Translations under genes and position numbers: made by a program
Source: an uncultured Pelagibacteraceae bacterium
Lineage (GTDB): Bacteria; Pseudomonadota; Alphaproteobacteria; Pelagibacterales; Pelagibacteraceae
Assembly (NCBI GenBank): GCA_902595635.1
Contig: CACJQT010000004.1
Coordinates: 17,750 to 81,749 of the forward strand
Direction: 5' to 3'
DNA length: 64,000 nucleotides
Shown: in pieces, positions 35,034 to 44,320 of the stretch
Layout of the letters: the number at the start of each line of letters is the position of its first letter
Position numbering within the stretch: the stretch's first letter is position 1
The notes under the pieces: generated by a model
Seen by the model: the letters and a program-made list of their open reading frames with translations, nothing else
What the model was told of the DNA's origin: nothing
The model's database searches: none

Positions 35034-36181
35034 GTTTGAAGAATTGTTACAATTTTGAGGATTTTAGAAAGTTAGCTAAAAAAAGATTACCAGCTCCGAT
35101 TTTTCATTACATTGATGGTGGTGCAGATGACGAAACCACTTTAAAAAGGAATACAAATTCATTTGATGATTGTGACTTAATCCCCAATATTCTTAGAAGT
35201 GTAGGAGAACCAGATCTATCAACCACAGTTTTTGGTAGAAAAATAGATATGCCAATTTTTTTATCTCCAACTGCTATGCAAAGTTTATATCATCCTGATG
35301 GAGATAAAGCTTCAGCTAGAGCTGCAGAAAAATTTGGTACCATGTATAGCATGTCGACAATGGCATCATTTTCCATTGAAGAAATTGCCAACATATCAAG
35401 TGGTCCAAAATTATTTCAACTTTATATTCATAGAGATAAATCATTTACTGATGATTTAATTGATAGGTGCAAAAGAGCAAATTTTGATGGTTTGTGCTTA
35501 ACCGTCGACACTTTGGTTGCGGGAAATAGAGAAAGAGATCACAGAACTGGTTTTACAACTCCTCCTAAATTTACATTAGAAAGCATAATGAATTTCGCAA
35601 AGAGACCTGGATGGTTATTTAGATATTTTACAAACAAAAAGTTTGAACTAGCTAATATTAAACACAAAACTGATAAAGGAACTAGTATAACTAAATCAGT
35701 TATAGATTATGTTAATGAACAGTACGATCCTAATATGAACTGGGATGATGCAGAATATTGTATAAAAAAATGGGATGGACCTTTTGCGCTAAAGGGTGTG
35801 ATGTCTGTAGAAGATGCAAAGAGAGCAGTTGATATTGGTTGTACAGCGATAATAATTTCTAATCATGGAGGAAGACAGCTTGATGGATCTAGAACTCCAT
35901 TTGATCAACTGAAGGCTATTTCAGATGCTGTGGGTGATAAGGTTGAGATAATTTTAGATGGAGGTGTTAGACGGGGAACTCACGTTCTCAAGGCTTTAGC
36001 TGCAGGTGCAACTGCTTGTAGTTTTGGTAAAGCTTTTTTGTTCAGTTTAGGAGCGGGTGGACAGCAAGGGGTAGAGAGGCTGCTTCAAAATATGCATGAT
36101 GAAATTAGAAGAAATATGATCCTTATGGGCTGCAAAAGTGTAAAAGAGTTAGATAGATCAAAGATAATTTACCGTAATTAA
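35030..36181 (+). CDS. FMN-dependent alpha-hydroxyacid dehydrogenase (LldD-like), copy 2
   Basis: 383 residues, a tandem paralogue of the preceding gene, with the same starting pattern LKNCYNFEDFRKLAKKRLP. The FMN-binding DGGVRRGTHVLKALA and catalytic NHGGRQLDGSR are canonical here, unlike copy 1. The two have drifted apart outside these motifs, so their substrates may differ. ATGA overlap with copy 1 means strict co-translation. Confidence 0.9.
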   Translation: MSLKNCYNFEDFRKLAKKRLPAPIFHYIDGGADDETTLKRNTNSFDDCDLIPNILRSVGEPDLSTTVFGRKIDMPIFLSPTAMQSLYHPDGDKASARAAEKFGTMYSMSTMASFSIEEIANISSGPKLFQLYIHRDKSFTDDLIDRCKRANFDGLCLTVDTLVAGNRERDHRTGFTTPPKFTLESIMNFAKRPGWLFRYFTNKKFELANIKHKTDKGTSITKSVIDYVNEQYDPNMNWDDAEYCIKKWDGPFALKGVMSVEDAKRAVDIGCTAIIISNHGGRQLDGSRTPFDQLKAISDAVGDKVEIILDGGVRRGTHVLKALAAGATACSFGKAFLFSLGAGGQQGVERLLQNMHDEIRRNMILMGCKSVKELDRSKIIYRN

Positions 36182-36270
36182 ATATTTTTTATAAATAAAT
36201 TTTATTATTATTTTCACTCTAAATAAATAGACATGAAGTTGCTTTTCAGTTAGTTTGACGACGAAAAATT

Positions 36271-37440
36271 ATGATTGAATTATCAAAAGCTTTAGACCGT
36301 TTAGGAACTGAAAGTGCATTTTCTGTTCTTGCAGAGGCAAAAAAATTAGAAGCACAAGGTAAACCTATGATCCATTTAGGTTTAGGTCAGCCTGATTTTA
36401 AAACTCCTAAACATGTAGTTGAAGCTGCAAAAAAAGCACTAGATGATGGACATCACGGTTATGTATTATCAAATGGCATTCCAGAATGTCGTGAAGCTGT
36501 AGCTAGATGGGTAAAGAGACTTTATAGTGCAGATATTGATCCAAATAGAATATTAATAATGCCAGGTGGCAAACCAACAATGTATTATGCAATCACTTGT
36601 TTTGGTGAACCGGGTGCTGAAATAATTCATCCAACACCAGCCTTTCCTATTTATGAATCAATGATTAACTACTCTGGAGCAAAAGCAGTTCCTTATGACT
36701 TAACTGAGGACAAAGATTTAAAATTTGATCCAGATAAACTTTTATCTTTAATAACTGATAAAACTAGACTTTTAATTTTAATAAACCCTAATAACCCCAC
36801 TGGAAGTTTTGTTGAAAAACCTGCGATAGATTACTTAGCGAAAGAATTAGAAAAACATCCTCACGTAACAATTTTAAGTGATGAAATTTATAGTAGACAA
36901 GTTTTTGACTATAAAGAAATGCCAACTTTTTTTAATTACCCAAACTTAAGAGATAGATTAATTGTTCTTGAGGGTTGGAGTAAAGCATATTCCATGACTG
37001 GATGGAGACTTGGATGGAGTTTTTGGCCAGAACATTTAGTTGAGCATGTAAACAAACTTTTGATTAATAGTGTATCATGTGTAAATGCTGCAGCTCAATA
37101 TGCGGGTATTGCTGCATTAGATGGTCCAGAGGACTCAATCAAAGATATGTTAGACAAGTTTACTTTAAGAAGAAATTTAATTCATAAAGGATTAAATGAT
37201 TTACCAGGAGTTGAGTGTAGTTTGCCAGGAGGAGCTTTTTATGCTTTTCCGAATATAAAAGGTACTGGCATGAATGGATCTGAGTTTTGCAAAAAAGCTA
37301 TGCATGAAGCAGGAGTTGCAATTGTTCCTGGTACTGCATTCGGTAAAACTTGTAATGATTACGTTAGATTTAGTTTTGCCGCATCTAGAGATAATATAAT
37401 GCAAGCCTTAGAAAATATAGGCAAGATGCTTTCTAAATAA
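36271..37440 (+). CDS. Class I/II pyridoxal-phosphate aminotransferase
   Basis: 389 residues, fold type I. LGLGQPDFKTPKHVVEAAKKALDDG, MPGGKPTMYYAI, ILINPNNPTGSF, LSDEIYSRQVFDY, and EGWSKAYSMTGWRLGWSFWP with the PLP Lys238. Substrate likely an amino acid/2-oxoacid pair such as aspartate, alanine or a hydroxyacid-derived oxoacid, given the neighbours. ATG at 36271 after an 89-base gap without a recognisable structure. Confidence 0.9.
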   Translation: MIELSKALDRLGTESAFSVLAEAKKLEAQGKPMIHLGLGQPDFKTPKHVVEAAKKALDDGHHGYVLSNGIPECREAVARWVKRLYSADIDPNRILIMPGGKPTMYYAITCFGEPGAEIIHPTPAFPIYESMINYSGAKAVPYDLTEDKDLKFDPDKLLSLITDKTRLLILINPNNPTGSFVEKPAIDYLAKELEKHPHVTILSDEIYSRQVFDYKEMPTFFNYPNLRDRLIVLEGWSKAYSMTGWRLGWSFWPEHLVEHVNKLLINSVSCVNAAAQYAGIAALDGPEDSIKDMLDKFTLRRNLIHKGLNDLPGVECSLPGGAFYAFPNIKGTGMNGSEFCKKAMHEAGVAIVPGTAFGKTCNDYVRFSFAASRDNIMQALENIGKMLSK

Positions 37441-37477
37441 ACTGTATTTTTAACTAATATTTTTGTATTATTAAAGA

Positions 37478-38851
37478 ATGAACGAAACTGTCCAAGCAGA
37501 ATTAAAAAAGATATTTAACGGGAGATTTTCTACTTCTGAGTCTACTCGTGCAAATTATGCAAGAGGAGAAGATACTTATAATCCAATATTATCGAAGGCA
37601 GTTGTATTTCCAGAAACTAATGAAGAAGTTTCAAAAATTCTAAAAATTTGTAACGAGCATAAAATCCCTGTTGTCCCGTTTGGAACCGGCACATCTCTTG
37701 AAGGCCATGTTGTTGGGAATCAAAATGGTATTACGATTTCTTTAGAAAAAATGAATAAAGTTTTAAGTGTAAATGCTGAGGATTTTGACTGCAGAGTGCA
37801 AGCAAATGTAACAAGAAAGCAATTAAATGAATATTTAAGAGAAGATGGAGTATTTTTTCCAATAGATCCTGGTGCGGATGCTGCACTCGGTGGGATGGCA
37901 TCTACTTCAGCTTCAGGAACAATGGCAGTGAAATATGGAACAATGAGAACAGTTATTTCTGGCTTAACAGTTGTTTTACCAAATGGAGACATAATTAAAA
38001 CCGGTGCAAGAACTAAAAAAACTTCCGCGGGATATAACTTAACTAATTTGTTTATTGGATCTGAGGGAACATTAGGAATTATTACAGAAGTTCAATTAAG
38101 ACTATCACCAATACCTGAAAGCATAATGAGTGCAGTTTGCTATTTTCCAGATTTAGACTCAGCAGTAAAGACAGCGCAAGAAGTTATTCAGTACGGTGTT
38201 CCAATTGCAAGAATTGAAATGTTAAACAAAGACCAAATGGAAATTAGCATAAAATATTCAAAGTTAGAAAACATCAAAGCATCACCAACTTTATTCTTTG
38301 AATTTCATGGAAGTGAGCTATCGAATAATGAGTCTATTAAAATTGTAGAAGAATTATCAAAAAATAATGGTGGAAGTGATTTTCAATGGGCATCTTCTCC
38401 GGAAGAACAAAAAATACTTTGGAAAGCAAGACATGATGTTTATTATTCAGTAAAAGCCTTAGGTCATGATATGAAAGTGTATTCTACAGATGTTTGTGTA
38501 CCAATTTCCAAGTTAGTTGAGTGCATTTCATGGGCGGAAAAAGAAGTAAAAAAATTAGGTCTAACTGCACCAATGGTTGGTCATGTTGGAGATGGAAATT
38601 TTCACTCCATAATATTGTATGATCCTGATGATGAAGAAAAACAAAAAAAAATTAGACAGTATAGCGATGATCTAATTAACAAAGCTTTAGAGTTAGAGGG
38701 AACAATTACAGGAGAACATGGAATTGGTCTTCAAAAAAAACATTACTTATTAAGAGAGCACCCAGACAATTTGCCAGTAATGAAAGCTATTAAAAGAAGC
38801 ATTGATGTAAACAATATCATGAATCCTGGTAAGGTTTTTGATCTAAATTAA
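37478..38851 (+). CDS. GlcD/LDHD-type FAD-linked D-2-hydroxyacid dehydrogenase
   Basis: 457 residues. FAD-binding PCMH domain: VVPFGTGTSLEGHVVG, FPIDPGADAALGGMASTSASGT, then GIITEVQLRLSPIPES. C-terminal FAD-linked oxidase domain with MVGHVGDGNFHSII and TGEHGIGLQKKHYL. Similar to glycolate oxidase subunit D and D-lactate dehydrogenase (cytochrome). No glcE or glcF accompanies it, so it is probably a single-subunit D-lactate or D-2-hydroxyacid dehydrogenase. Eleven bases before the next gene. Confidence 0.9.
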   Translation: MNETVQAELKKIFNGRFSTSESTRANYARGEDTYNPILSKAVVFPETNEEVSKILKICNEHKIPVVPFGTGTSLEGHVVGNQNGITISLEKMNKVLSVNAEDFDCRVQANVTRKQLNEYLREDGVFFPIDPGADAALGGMASTSASGTMAVKYGTMRTVISGLTVVLPNGDIIKTGARTKKTSAGYNLTNLFIGSEGTLGIITEVQLRLSPIPESIMSAVCYFPDLDSAVKTAQEVIQYGVPIARIEMLNKDQMEISIKYSKLENIKASPTLFFEFHGSELSNNESIKIVEELSKNNGGSDFQWASSPEEQKILWKARHDVYYSVKALGHDMKVYSTDVCVPISKLVECISWAEKEVKKLGLTAPMVGHVGDGNFHSIILYDPDDEEKQKKIRQYSDDLINKALELEGTITGEHGIGLQKKHYLLREHPDNLPVMKAIKRSIDVNNIMNPGKVFDLN

Positions 38852-38862
38852 TCCAAATTAAA

Positions 38863-39816
38863 ATGAAAAAAATTTTAATCACGAGAAGGCTTTTAAGATC
38901 TTGTGAGGATAAAGCTAAAGAATTATTTGATGCTAACTTTAATTTAAATGATGAACTCTACTCTCAAAAGAAGCTAATAGAGATGAGTACAGGCTGTGAT
39001 GGTATTTTATCGGCTTTAACAGATAAGCTAGATGCAGAAACAATTAATCAATTACCTGAGAGTGTAAAAATTATATCAAATTTTGCTGTAGGTTTTGGAA
39101 ATATAGATTTAGAAGCTGCAAAGAAAAGAGGGATTGCAGTAACAAACACGCCAGATGTTTTAACTGATGCTACTGCAGAAATTGGGGTTTTGTTGATATT
39201 AGGTGCATGCAGAAGAGCATCTGAAGGAATTGAAAAAGCTAGAGAAGGTGGCTGGGTTTGGTCAGCAGATATGTTGATTGGTAAACAATTAACGGGCACT
39301 AGACTTGGAATACTTGGCATGGGTAGAATTGGTCAAAAAATAGCTAAAATAGCTAAATCTTTAGGTATGATAATTCATTACCACAATCGTTCAAAATTAA
39401 GCGAAGAAAAAGAACAAGGCGCAACTTACCACGATAACTTAAATGATTTAATGAAAGTCTCTGATGTCCTTTCGGTATGTTGTCCTGCATCTAAAGAGAC
39501 AATAAATTTAATCAATAAAGATACACTAGAACTATTACCAAAAGGTGCAGTCGTGACCAATGTTGCAAGAGGAGATATTATTGAAGATGAAGCTTTAATA
39601 GATGCTTTGGAAAGAAGAAAAGTTTATGCAGTCGGGCTAGATGTATACAAAAATGAACCAAATTTAAATCCAGGATATCTTAAACACAAAAGTGCTTTTA
39701 TTCTTCCTCATTTGGGTAGCGCAACTAAAGAAACTAGAACTGCAATGGCCAATCTGGCCATAGATAATATGGATGAGTTTTTCAAAACAGGAGACTGCAA
39801 AAACAAAGTAAATTAA
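38863..39816 (+). CDS. D-isomer 2-hydroxyacid dehydrogenase (glyoxylate/hydroxypyruvate reductase-like)
   Basis: 317 residues. NAD(P)H-binding GTRLGILGMGRIGQKIAK, IISNFAVGFGNIDLEAAKKRGI, TNVARGDIIEDEALIDAL, and HLGSATKETRTAM with the catalytic His. Reduces glyoxylate or hydroxypyruvate to hydroxyacid. With the upstream dehydrogenases it could cycle glycolate/glyoxylate/glycerate. Same operon as the GlcD-like gene. Confidence 0.9.
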   Translation: MKKILITRRLLRSCEDKAKELFDANFNLNDELYSQKKLIEMSTGCDGILSALTDKLDAETINQLPESVKIISNFAVGFGNIDLEAAKKRGIAVTNTPDVLTDATAEIGVLLILGACRRASEGIEKAREGGWVWSADMLIGKQLTGTRLGILGMGRIGQKIAKIAKSLGMIIHYHNRSKLSEEKEQGATYHDNLNDLMKVSDVLSVCCPASKETINLINKDTLELLPKGAVVTNVARGDIIEDEALIDALERRKVYAVGLDVYKNEPNLNPGYLKHKSAFILPHLGSATKETRTAMANLAIDNMDEFFKTGDCKNKVN

Positions 39817-39884
39817 CAATCTGAAGTTGTAATTGGTAATTAAAATTATTCTAACTTTCTAGACATATTTTTTATTTCAATTTA

Positions 39885-39909
39885 AAATTTATTTATAAAA
39901 AATAAATTT
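39885..39909 (+). repeat. AT-rich inverted repeat before the alcohol dehydrogenase ribosome site
   Basis: AAATTTATTT (39885-39894) and AAATAAATTT (39900-39909) are exact reverse complements with a five-base loop, ending two bases before the GAGAGG ribosome site of the next gene. Composition makes a chance match possible. Confidence 0.35.
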
Positions 39910-39921
39910 AGAGAGGAAATA

Positions 39922-40983
39922 ATGAAAGCACAGGTTTTACATAAGTATGACCCAGAAATGAAAGCAGATGTTTGGGTCACAGGTGAAGAGTTACCAAATC
40001 CAAAAATTGAGAAAGCAAGCGATGTGATTGTTAAAATTGGAGCTGCAGGTGTTTGTAGAACTGATTTGCATATAATTGAAGGAGTTTGGAAGCACATTAC
40101 AGATCAAAATAACGATCTGTTGCCGATGGTAATGGGACATGAGAACGCTGGATGGATAGAGGAAGTTGGTAAAGATGTTACAGGATTTAAAAAAGGTGAT
40201 GCAGTTATTTTACACCCTAAAGTTTCTGGCACAGGAGGAACATGCTTAGATTGTAGAAGAGGAAACGATATGCATGCTGAAGATCCAATTTTTGCAGGTT
40301 TGAATGTAAAACACGGGGGATATTCAGAATTACTTCAAACTAGCGTAAGAAATCTAATAAAAATTCCAAAAGTTTTAGGTCCAATAGACGTTGCGCCATT
40401 TTCAGACGCAGGTTTGACTGCTTACAGAGTTGTAAAAAAAGCTACTAGACACCTTCTGCCAGGTGAAAATTGTGTAATCATAGGTGCTGGTGGATTAGGA
40501 CATATAGCAATTCAATGTATGAAAGCAATGTGTGCTGCAAATATTATTGTTGTTGAAAAAGCAAAAGCACCTTTAGAACATGCAATGGAACTAGGAGCTG
40601 ACCATGGAGTTTTAATAGATGGTAATGAAATTGAAAAAGTAAAAGAACTTACAAAAGGAAAAGGTGCAGAGGCTGTTATAGATTTTGTTGGTGAAAAAGG
40701 TTCTACGCCAATGGGAATTAAAATGACCAAAGCAACTGGGACTTTCTATATTGTAGGTTACGGAGAAGAAATAAGAGTTTTGGCGATTGATATGATCGAT
40801 CAAGAAAAAAGTATAGTTGGAAGCTTAGTAGGTACATGGGCTGAATTATATGAATTAATGGAACTAGCAGATAAAGGTTTAGTAAAACTTTCAATGAAAG
40901 AATACAAACTTGAAGAAGCTAATAAAGCACTACATGATTTAAATGATGGTAAGATTAAAGGTCGTGCAGTGTTAGTTCCATAA
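39922..40983 (+). CDS. Zinc-type NAD(P)-dependent alcohol dehydrogenase with reduced structural-zinc lobe
   Basis: 353 residues, MDR family. Catalytic zinc region GVCRTDLHI (Cys45) and MGHENAGWIEEVG (His73), cofactor region IGAGGLGHIAIQC. The structural zinc lobe reads GGTCLDCRRGNDMHAED: C108 and C111 are kept, but the expected cysteines at about 105 and 119 are Gly and Ala, so that zinc is probably absent. Strong ribosome site GAGAGG. Heads the ABC transporter cluster, 24 bases before the binding protein, suggesting the imported substrate is oxidised here, e.g. a polyol or alcohol. Inference. Confidence 0.88.
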   Translation: MKAQVLHKYDPEMKADVWVTGEELPNPKIEKASDVIVKIGAAGVCRTDLHIIEGVWKHITDQNNDLLPMVMGHENAGWIEEVGKDVTGFKKGDAVILHPKVSGTGGTCLDCRRGNDMHAEDPIFAGLNVKHGGYSELLQTSVRNLIKIPKVLGPIDVAPFSDAGLTAYRVVKKATRHLLPGENCVIIGAGGLGHIAIQCMKAMCAANIIVVEKAKAPLEHAMELGADHGVLIDGNEIEKVKELTKGKGAEAVIDFVGEKGSTPMGIKMTKATGTFYIVGYGEEIRVLAIDMIDQEKSIVGSLVGTWAELYELMELADKGLVKLSMKEYKLEEANKALHDLNDGKIKGRAVLVP

Positions 40984-41007
40984 TTAACAACAAAGAGAGG
41001 AAAAAAG

Positions 41008-42543
41008 ATGAAGACAATAAAAACTTGCGTAACCGCTCTAATATCAGCTTTGTTGGTATTTAGTCCTGTTGCGTATGCTGATAAGTGGAGTGATCAGTTT
41101 CCACATATCAAAGCAACTGGGGATATTCCTGGTGATTGTTCTTACGAGTCTATGTCTAAGAAAAACTATAAAGGCAAGACGCTTAAGATTAATACACATG
41201 CTGTACCAGTCATGGGAGAGCCAACAGCTCTACATGCTGAGCAGTTCGCTAAACTTACTGGAGCAAAAGTTGATGTTACTCATACACCAGCAGGTGACTT
41301 ATATGCGAAAGCAATGGTACCATTTCAAGCTGGACAAGCTCCATATGACATCGTTTTTGGATTTTCAAACTTCATTAACGATTGGAGAAGATACTTAGAG
41401 CCAGTTCCAAAGAAATACGTTGAGATGAAACAAATGAAAGACGTTACACCGTCTCACATTGGTGTAGCATCTTGGGATGGTGTTATGTATCAGTTTCCGG
41501 TTGATGGAGACAGACATTATCTAAAATATAGAAAAGATGTAATTGATAATCCTGAGTACCAAAAACAATATAAGGAAGCTACTGGTAAAGAGTTAAAGGT
41601 ACCAACAACTTGGAAAGAATATGGAGAAATGGCCGCTTATTTCAATGGATGGGATTGGGATGGTGATGGCGAGAAAGAATATGGATCAGCAGAAGTTATG
41701 AAAAAAGATGACCTAATGTATGCTGCTTTCTATTCAAGATCTGCTGCTTACTCTAAAAATCCAAAAACACCAGGTGGTTTTTTCTTTGATTTAGAAACTA
41801 TGAAACCACTAATTAACAATCCAGGTTTTGTTGAAGCATTAACAGATTGGGTTGAGGCAACTAAATATGTTCCTCCAGGAGGAATAAATTTTGGTTTAGG
41901 TGATGAAATTGGATCATTTGGTGGAGGACAAACTTTGTTTAGTTTTTCATGGGATGATGCATTTGTTGCTGCTATGCAACCAGATAGTCCAATAAACAAT
42001 AAAGTTGGTGCTGCACAGTTACCAGGAGCAATGAAAGTTTGGAATAGAAAAACTAACTCTTGGGATGAAGGCTTTAACCAAGCTCCTTTCTTCGTATGGG
42101 GATGGGCAGTTGGAGTAGCTAAGAAAAGTAAAGAGAAAGAAATGGCTTTCGATTACCTATGTTTCTTCGCTAACGAAGCTAACCACCAAGCAGATATTGG
42201 AATTGGTAGATTTGGTGTAAACCCATTTAGAAATGATGACTTTAAAGTTGATGTATGGACACAAATTGGTTGGGATAAAGATATTGCTCAATCATATGTT
42301 GATACTCTTGCACAAATGGAACAAAGTAAAAATAGAGTATTTCCATTAAGAGTTCCTGGAACTTTTGAGTTTAATGCTGCATTGGCTACTGCTGCTGCAA
42401 AAGCATTAGCTGGTCAATTATCTCCACAAGCTGCTTTAGACGAAGCTGCTAAACAGTGGGAAGATATACTTAACAGAGTAGGAAAAGATAACGTAAGAAA
42501 AGCCTATGCTGTTGGTGTAGCAATGGAAGATAATAAGCAATAA
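41008..42543 (+). CDS. ABC transporter periplasmic binding protein (sugar/polyol, GlpV-like)
   Basis: 511 residues, family 1 solute-binding protein, longer than ordinary MalE types (about 420). Signal peptide of about 24 residues (ending VAYA). Core features: KINTHAVPVMGEPTALHAEQFAKLTG, FQAGQAPYDIVFGF, YQFPVDGDRHYL, WDDAFVAAM and a C-terminal helix. Residues 216-226 read DWDGDGEKEYG, a D-x-D-x-D-G calcium-type loop. Length and the two-ATPase context resemble the rhizobial glycerol importer, so glycerol or a related polyol is my best guess. Strong ribosome site AGAGAGG. Followed by a terminator-like hairpin. Confidence 0.85.
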   Translation: MKTIKTCVTALISALLVFSPVAYADKWSDQFPHIKATGDIPGDCSYESMSKKNYKGKTLKINTHAVPVMGEPTALHAEQFAKLTGAKVDVTHTPAGDLYAKAMVPFQAGQAPYDIVFGFSNFINDWRRYLEPVPKKYVEMKQMKDVTPSHIGVASWDGVMYQFPVDGDRHYLKYRKDVIDNPEYQKQYKEATGKELKVPTTWKEYGEMAAYFNGWDWDGDGEKEYGSAEVMKKDDLMYAAFYSRSAAYSKNPKTPGGFFFDLETMKPLINNPGFVEALTDWVEATKYVPPGGINFGLGDEIGSFGGGQTLFSFSWDDAFVAAMQPDSPINNKVGAAQLPGAMKVWNRKTNSWDEGFNQAPFFVWGWAVGVAKKSKEKEMAFDYLCFFANEANHQADIGIGRFGVNPFRNDDFKVDVWTQIGWDKDIAQSYVDTLAQMEQSKNRVFPLRVPGTFEFNAALATAAAKALAGQLSPQAALDEAAKQWEDILNRVGKDNVRKAYAVGVAMEDNKQ

Positions 42544-42555
42544 TTTTATAAAACT

Positions 42556-42583
42556 TGTGGCCGTTTTTTAACGGCCACATTTT
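42556..42583 (+). terminator. Partial terminator between binding protein and permease genes
   Basis: TGTGGCCGTT - TTTT - AACGGCCACA, a perfect 10-bp stem with a four-base loop followed by TTTT. It lies 13 bases after the binding-protein stop and 20 before the first permease ATG, so it likely terminates most transcripts and leaves less permease mRNA, with the stem also guarding the 3' end of the binding-protein mRNA. Confidence 0.85.
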
Positions 42584-42602
42584 AAAATAATCCAAAAAAA
42601 TT

Positions 42603-43469
42603 ATGAATTTTAAACACAAGTTTGTTTTTTTATTCCCAGGATTGTTTGTACTTATTGGAATTTTAATTTTTCCAATTATTTTTACTATTAGATTAAGTCT
42701 TTCTGGATGGAATAGTTATACACCAGAAATGAACTTCATAGGTATCACGAATTATATAAGGTTATTTACTGATGACCCGAGGTTTTGGGAGTCTTTTTTT
42801 AGGCTAAGTTTTTTATCGGTAACCACAGTTATTCTTCAATATGTTATCGGATTTGCACTAGCGATGATGGTTTGGAGAGAAATAAAATTTAAAAGATTTT
42901 TTAGAGTAATTTTTCTCGTACCAATGATGACAACTCCAGTAATAATGACAGTTATTTGGAGAACATTTTTTCATGAGTCACTAGGTCCTGTAAATGATTT
43001 GTTAGGTGGATTAGGAGTAAAACCAATTTTGTGGTTGAGTGATCCAGTTATTGCAAAGTTTACTGTTATAATTGTTGAGGTTTGGCAATGGACACCATTT
43101 ATGTTTTTACTATTACTCGCTGGACTTTTGTCACTTCCAAAAGAACCCTTTTTGGCAGCCGCTATAGATGGAGCAAGTCCATTTAGAAAATTTGTTTATG
43201 TAACTTTTCCTTTGATGGCTCCAATATCAATTGGAGCAATAATTATAAGACTTATCGAGGCTTCAAAAATAATGGATACAGTATTTGTTTTGACTTCAGG
43301 AGGACCAGGTACTGCAACTGAGACCTCAAGTTTTTATATTTATATTAAAGGATTAAGAGAATTTCAGATGGGTTATGCAGCAACCTTATCTTTCACTTAT
43401 CTTGTAATAATGATTATCAGTTTAACGATAATAGCTAAAGTTTTAACCAAACTAATGATCAAAGAATAA
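42603..43469 (+). CDS. ABC transporter permease (MalF-type)
   Basis: 288 residues with six membrane helices. LFPGLFVLIGILIFPIIFTIRLSLSGWN at the start and the EAA coupling loop AAAIDGASPFRKFVYVTFPLMAP are characteristic. Partners the MalG-type permease two bases downstream. No clear ribosome site, as it follows the intergenic hairpin closely. Confidence 0.92.
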   Translation: MNFKHKFVFLFPGLFVLIGILIFPIIFTIRLSLSGWNSYTPEMNFIGITNYIRLFTDDPRFWESFFRLSFLSVTTVILQYVIGFALAMMVWREIKFKRFFRVIFLVPMMTTPVIMTVIWRTFFHESLGPVNDLLGGLGVKPILWLSDPVIAKFTVIIVEVWQWTPFMFLLLLAGLLSLPKEPFLAAAIDGASPFRKFVYVTFPLMAPISIGAIIIRLIEASKIMDTVFVLTSGGPGTATETSSFYIYIKGLREFQMGYAATLSFTYLVIMIISLTIIAKVLTKLMIKE

Positions 43470-43471
43470 AT

Positions 43472-44320
43472 ATGAGCAAACTTTACACTTTTCTTAAATA
43501 TTTCTTTATTACATTTTGGACTGTATTTGTTGTTGCACCATTTCTGTGGGCTGTATCAACATCTTTTAAAGACTTCCAATCTGTAAATAGTAAAGTAACT
43601 TATATTCCTTGGTTAGATTTCGAACCAACATTGGAGGGTTGGAGAGTTTTAATTAAGTCTCCTGCGAAAGGTGGAGTAGATATTGTTGAGCCCTATTTTA
43701 ATAGTATTTTTGTAACTTGTACTGCTAGTTTAATAAGTATTGTTCTTGGAACACTTGCTGCTTATGCACTATCAAGATTTACTTTTAAAGCTGGATTTGT
43801 AAGAAACAACGATATTACTTTTTTCTTCATTTCACAAAGAATCATGCCTCCAATTGTATTATCAATTCCTTTCTTTATTTTTCTAAGCACAATAGGATTG
43901 CTTGATAGTTTATTAGGTCTAGTGGTCGTATATATCGTTTTATTAATGCCAATTGCTGTTTGGATTATGGTAGATTTTTTTAATAGAGTTCCAAAAGAAT
44001 TAGATGAGACTGCATTAATTGATGGGTGTAATCCTTATCAAGCTTTCTATAAAGTTGTTTTACCAAATTCAATACCTGGTTTAATTGTTGCAGGAATGTT
44101 TTGTATTATTTTTGGATGGATAGATTTCTTTTTTGCATTTATTTTAACATTTACTGAAGTACAATTGTTACCTGTAAAAGTTGTTGCACTTAATTCATCA
44201 ATAACACCATGGTGGAGCCTTTCGGCATCAGCTTTAGTCTCAGTTGCACCATTAATAATTGTTGCATTTATAGTTGAGAGATATCTATCAAAAGGAAATT
44301 TATCAGGAGCATTAAAATAA
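43472..44320 (+). CDS. ABC transporter permease (MalG-type)
   Basis: 282 residues with six helices. VAPFLWAVSTSFKDFQS and the EAA loop ELDETALIDGCNPYQAFYKVVLPNSIPGL fit the MalG family. Starts two bases after the first permease; its TAA overlaps the ATG of the first ATPase (TAATG). Confidence 0.92.
   Translation: MSKLYTFLKYFFITFWTVFVVAPFLWAVSTSFKDFQSVNSKVTYIPWLDFEPTLEGWRVLIKSPAKGGVDIVEPYFNSIFVTCTASLISIVLGTLAAYALSRFTFKAGFVRNNDITFFFISQRIMPPIVLSIPFFIFLSTIGLLDSLLGLVVVYIVLLMPIAVWIMVDFFNRVPKELDETALIDGCNPYQAFYKVVLPNSIPGLIVAGMFCIIFGWIDFFFAFILTFTEVQLLPVKVVALNSSITPWWSLSASALVSVAPLIIVAFIVERYLSKGNLSGALK

Noticed and set aside
39885..39909. Strong operator before the alcohol dehydrogenase
   Set aside because: The repeat is exact but wholly A+T in a region over 80% A+T; kept only as a low-confidence repeat.
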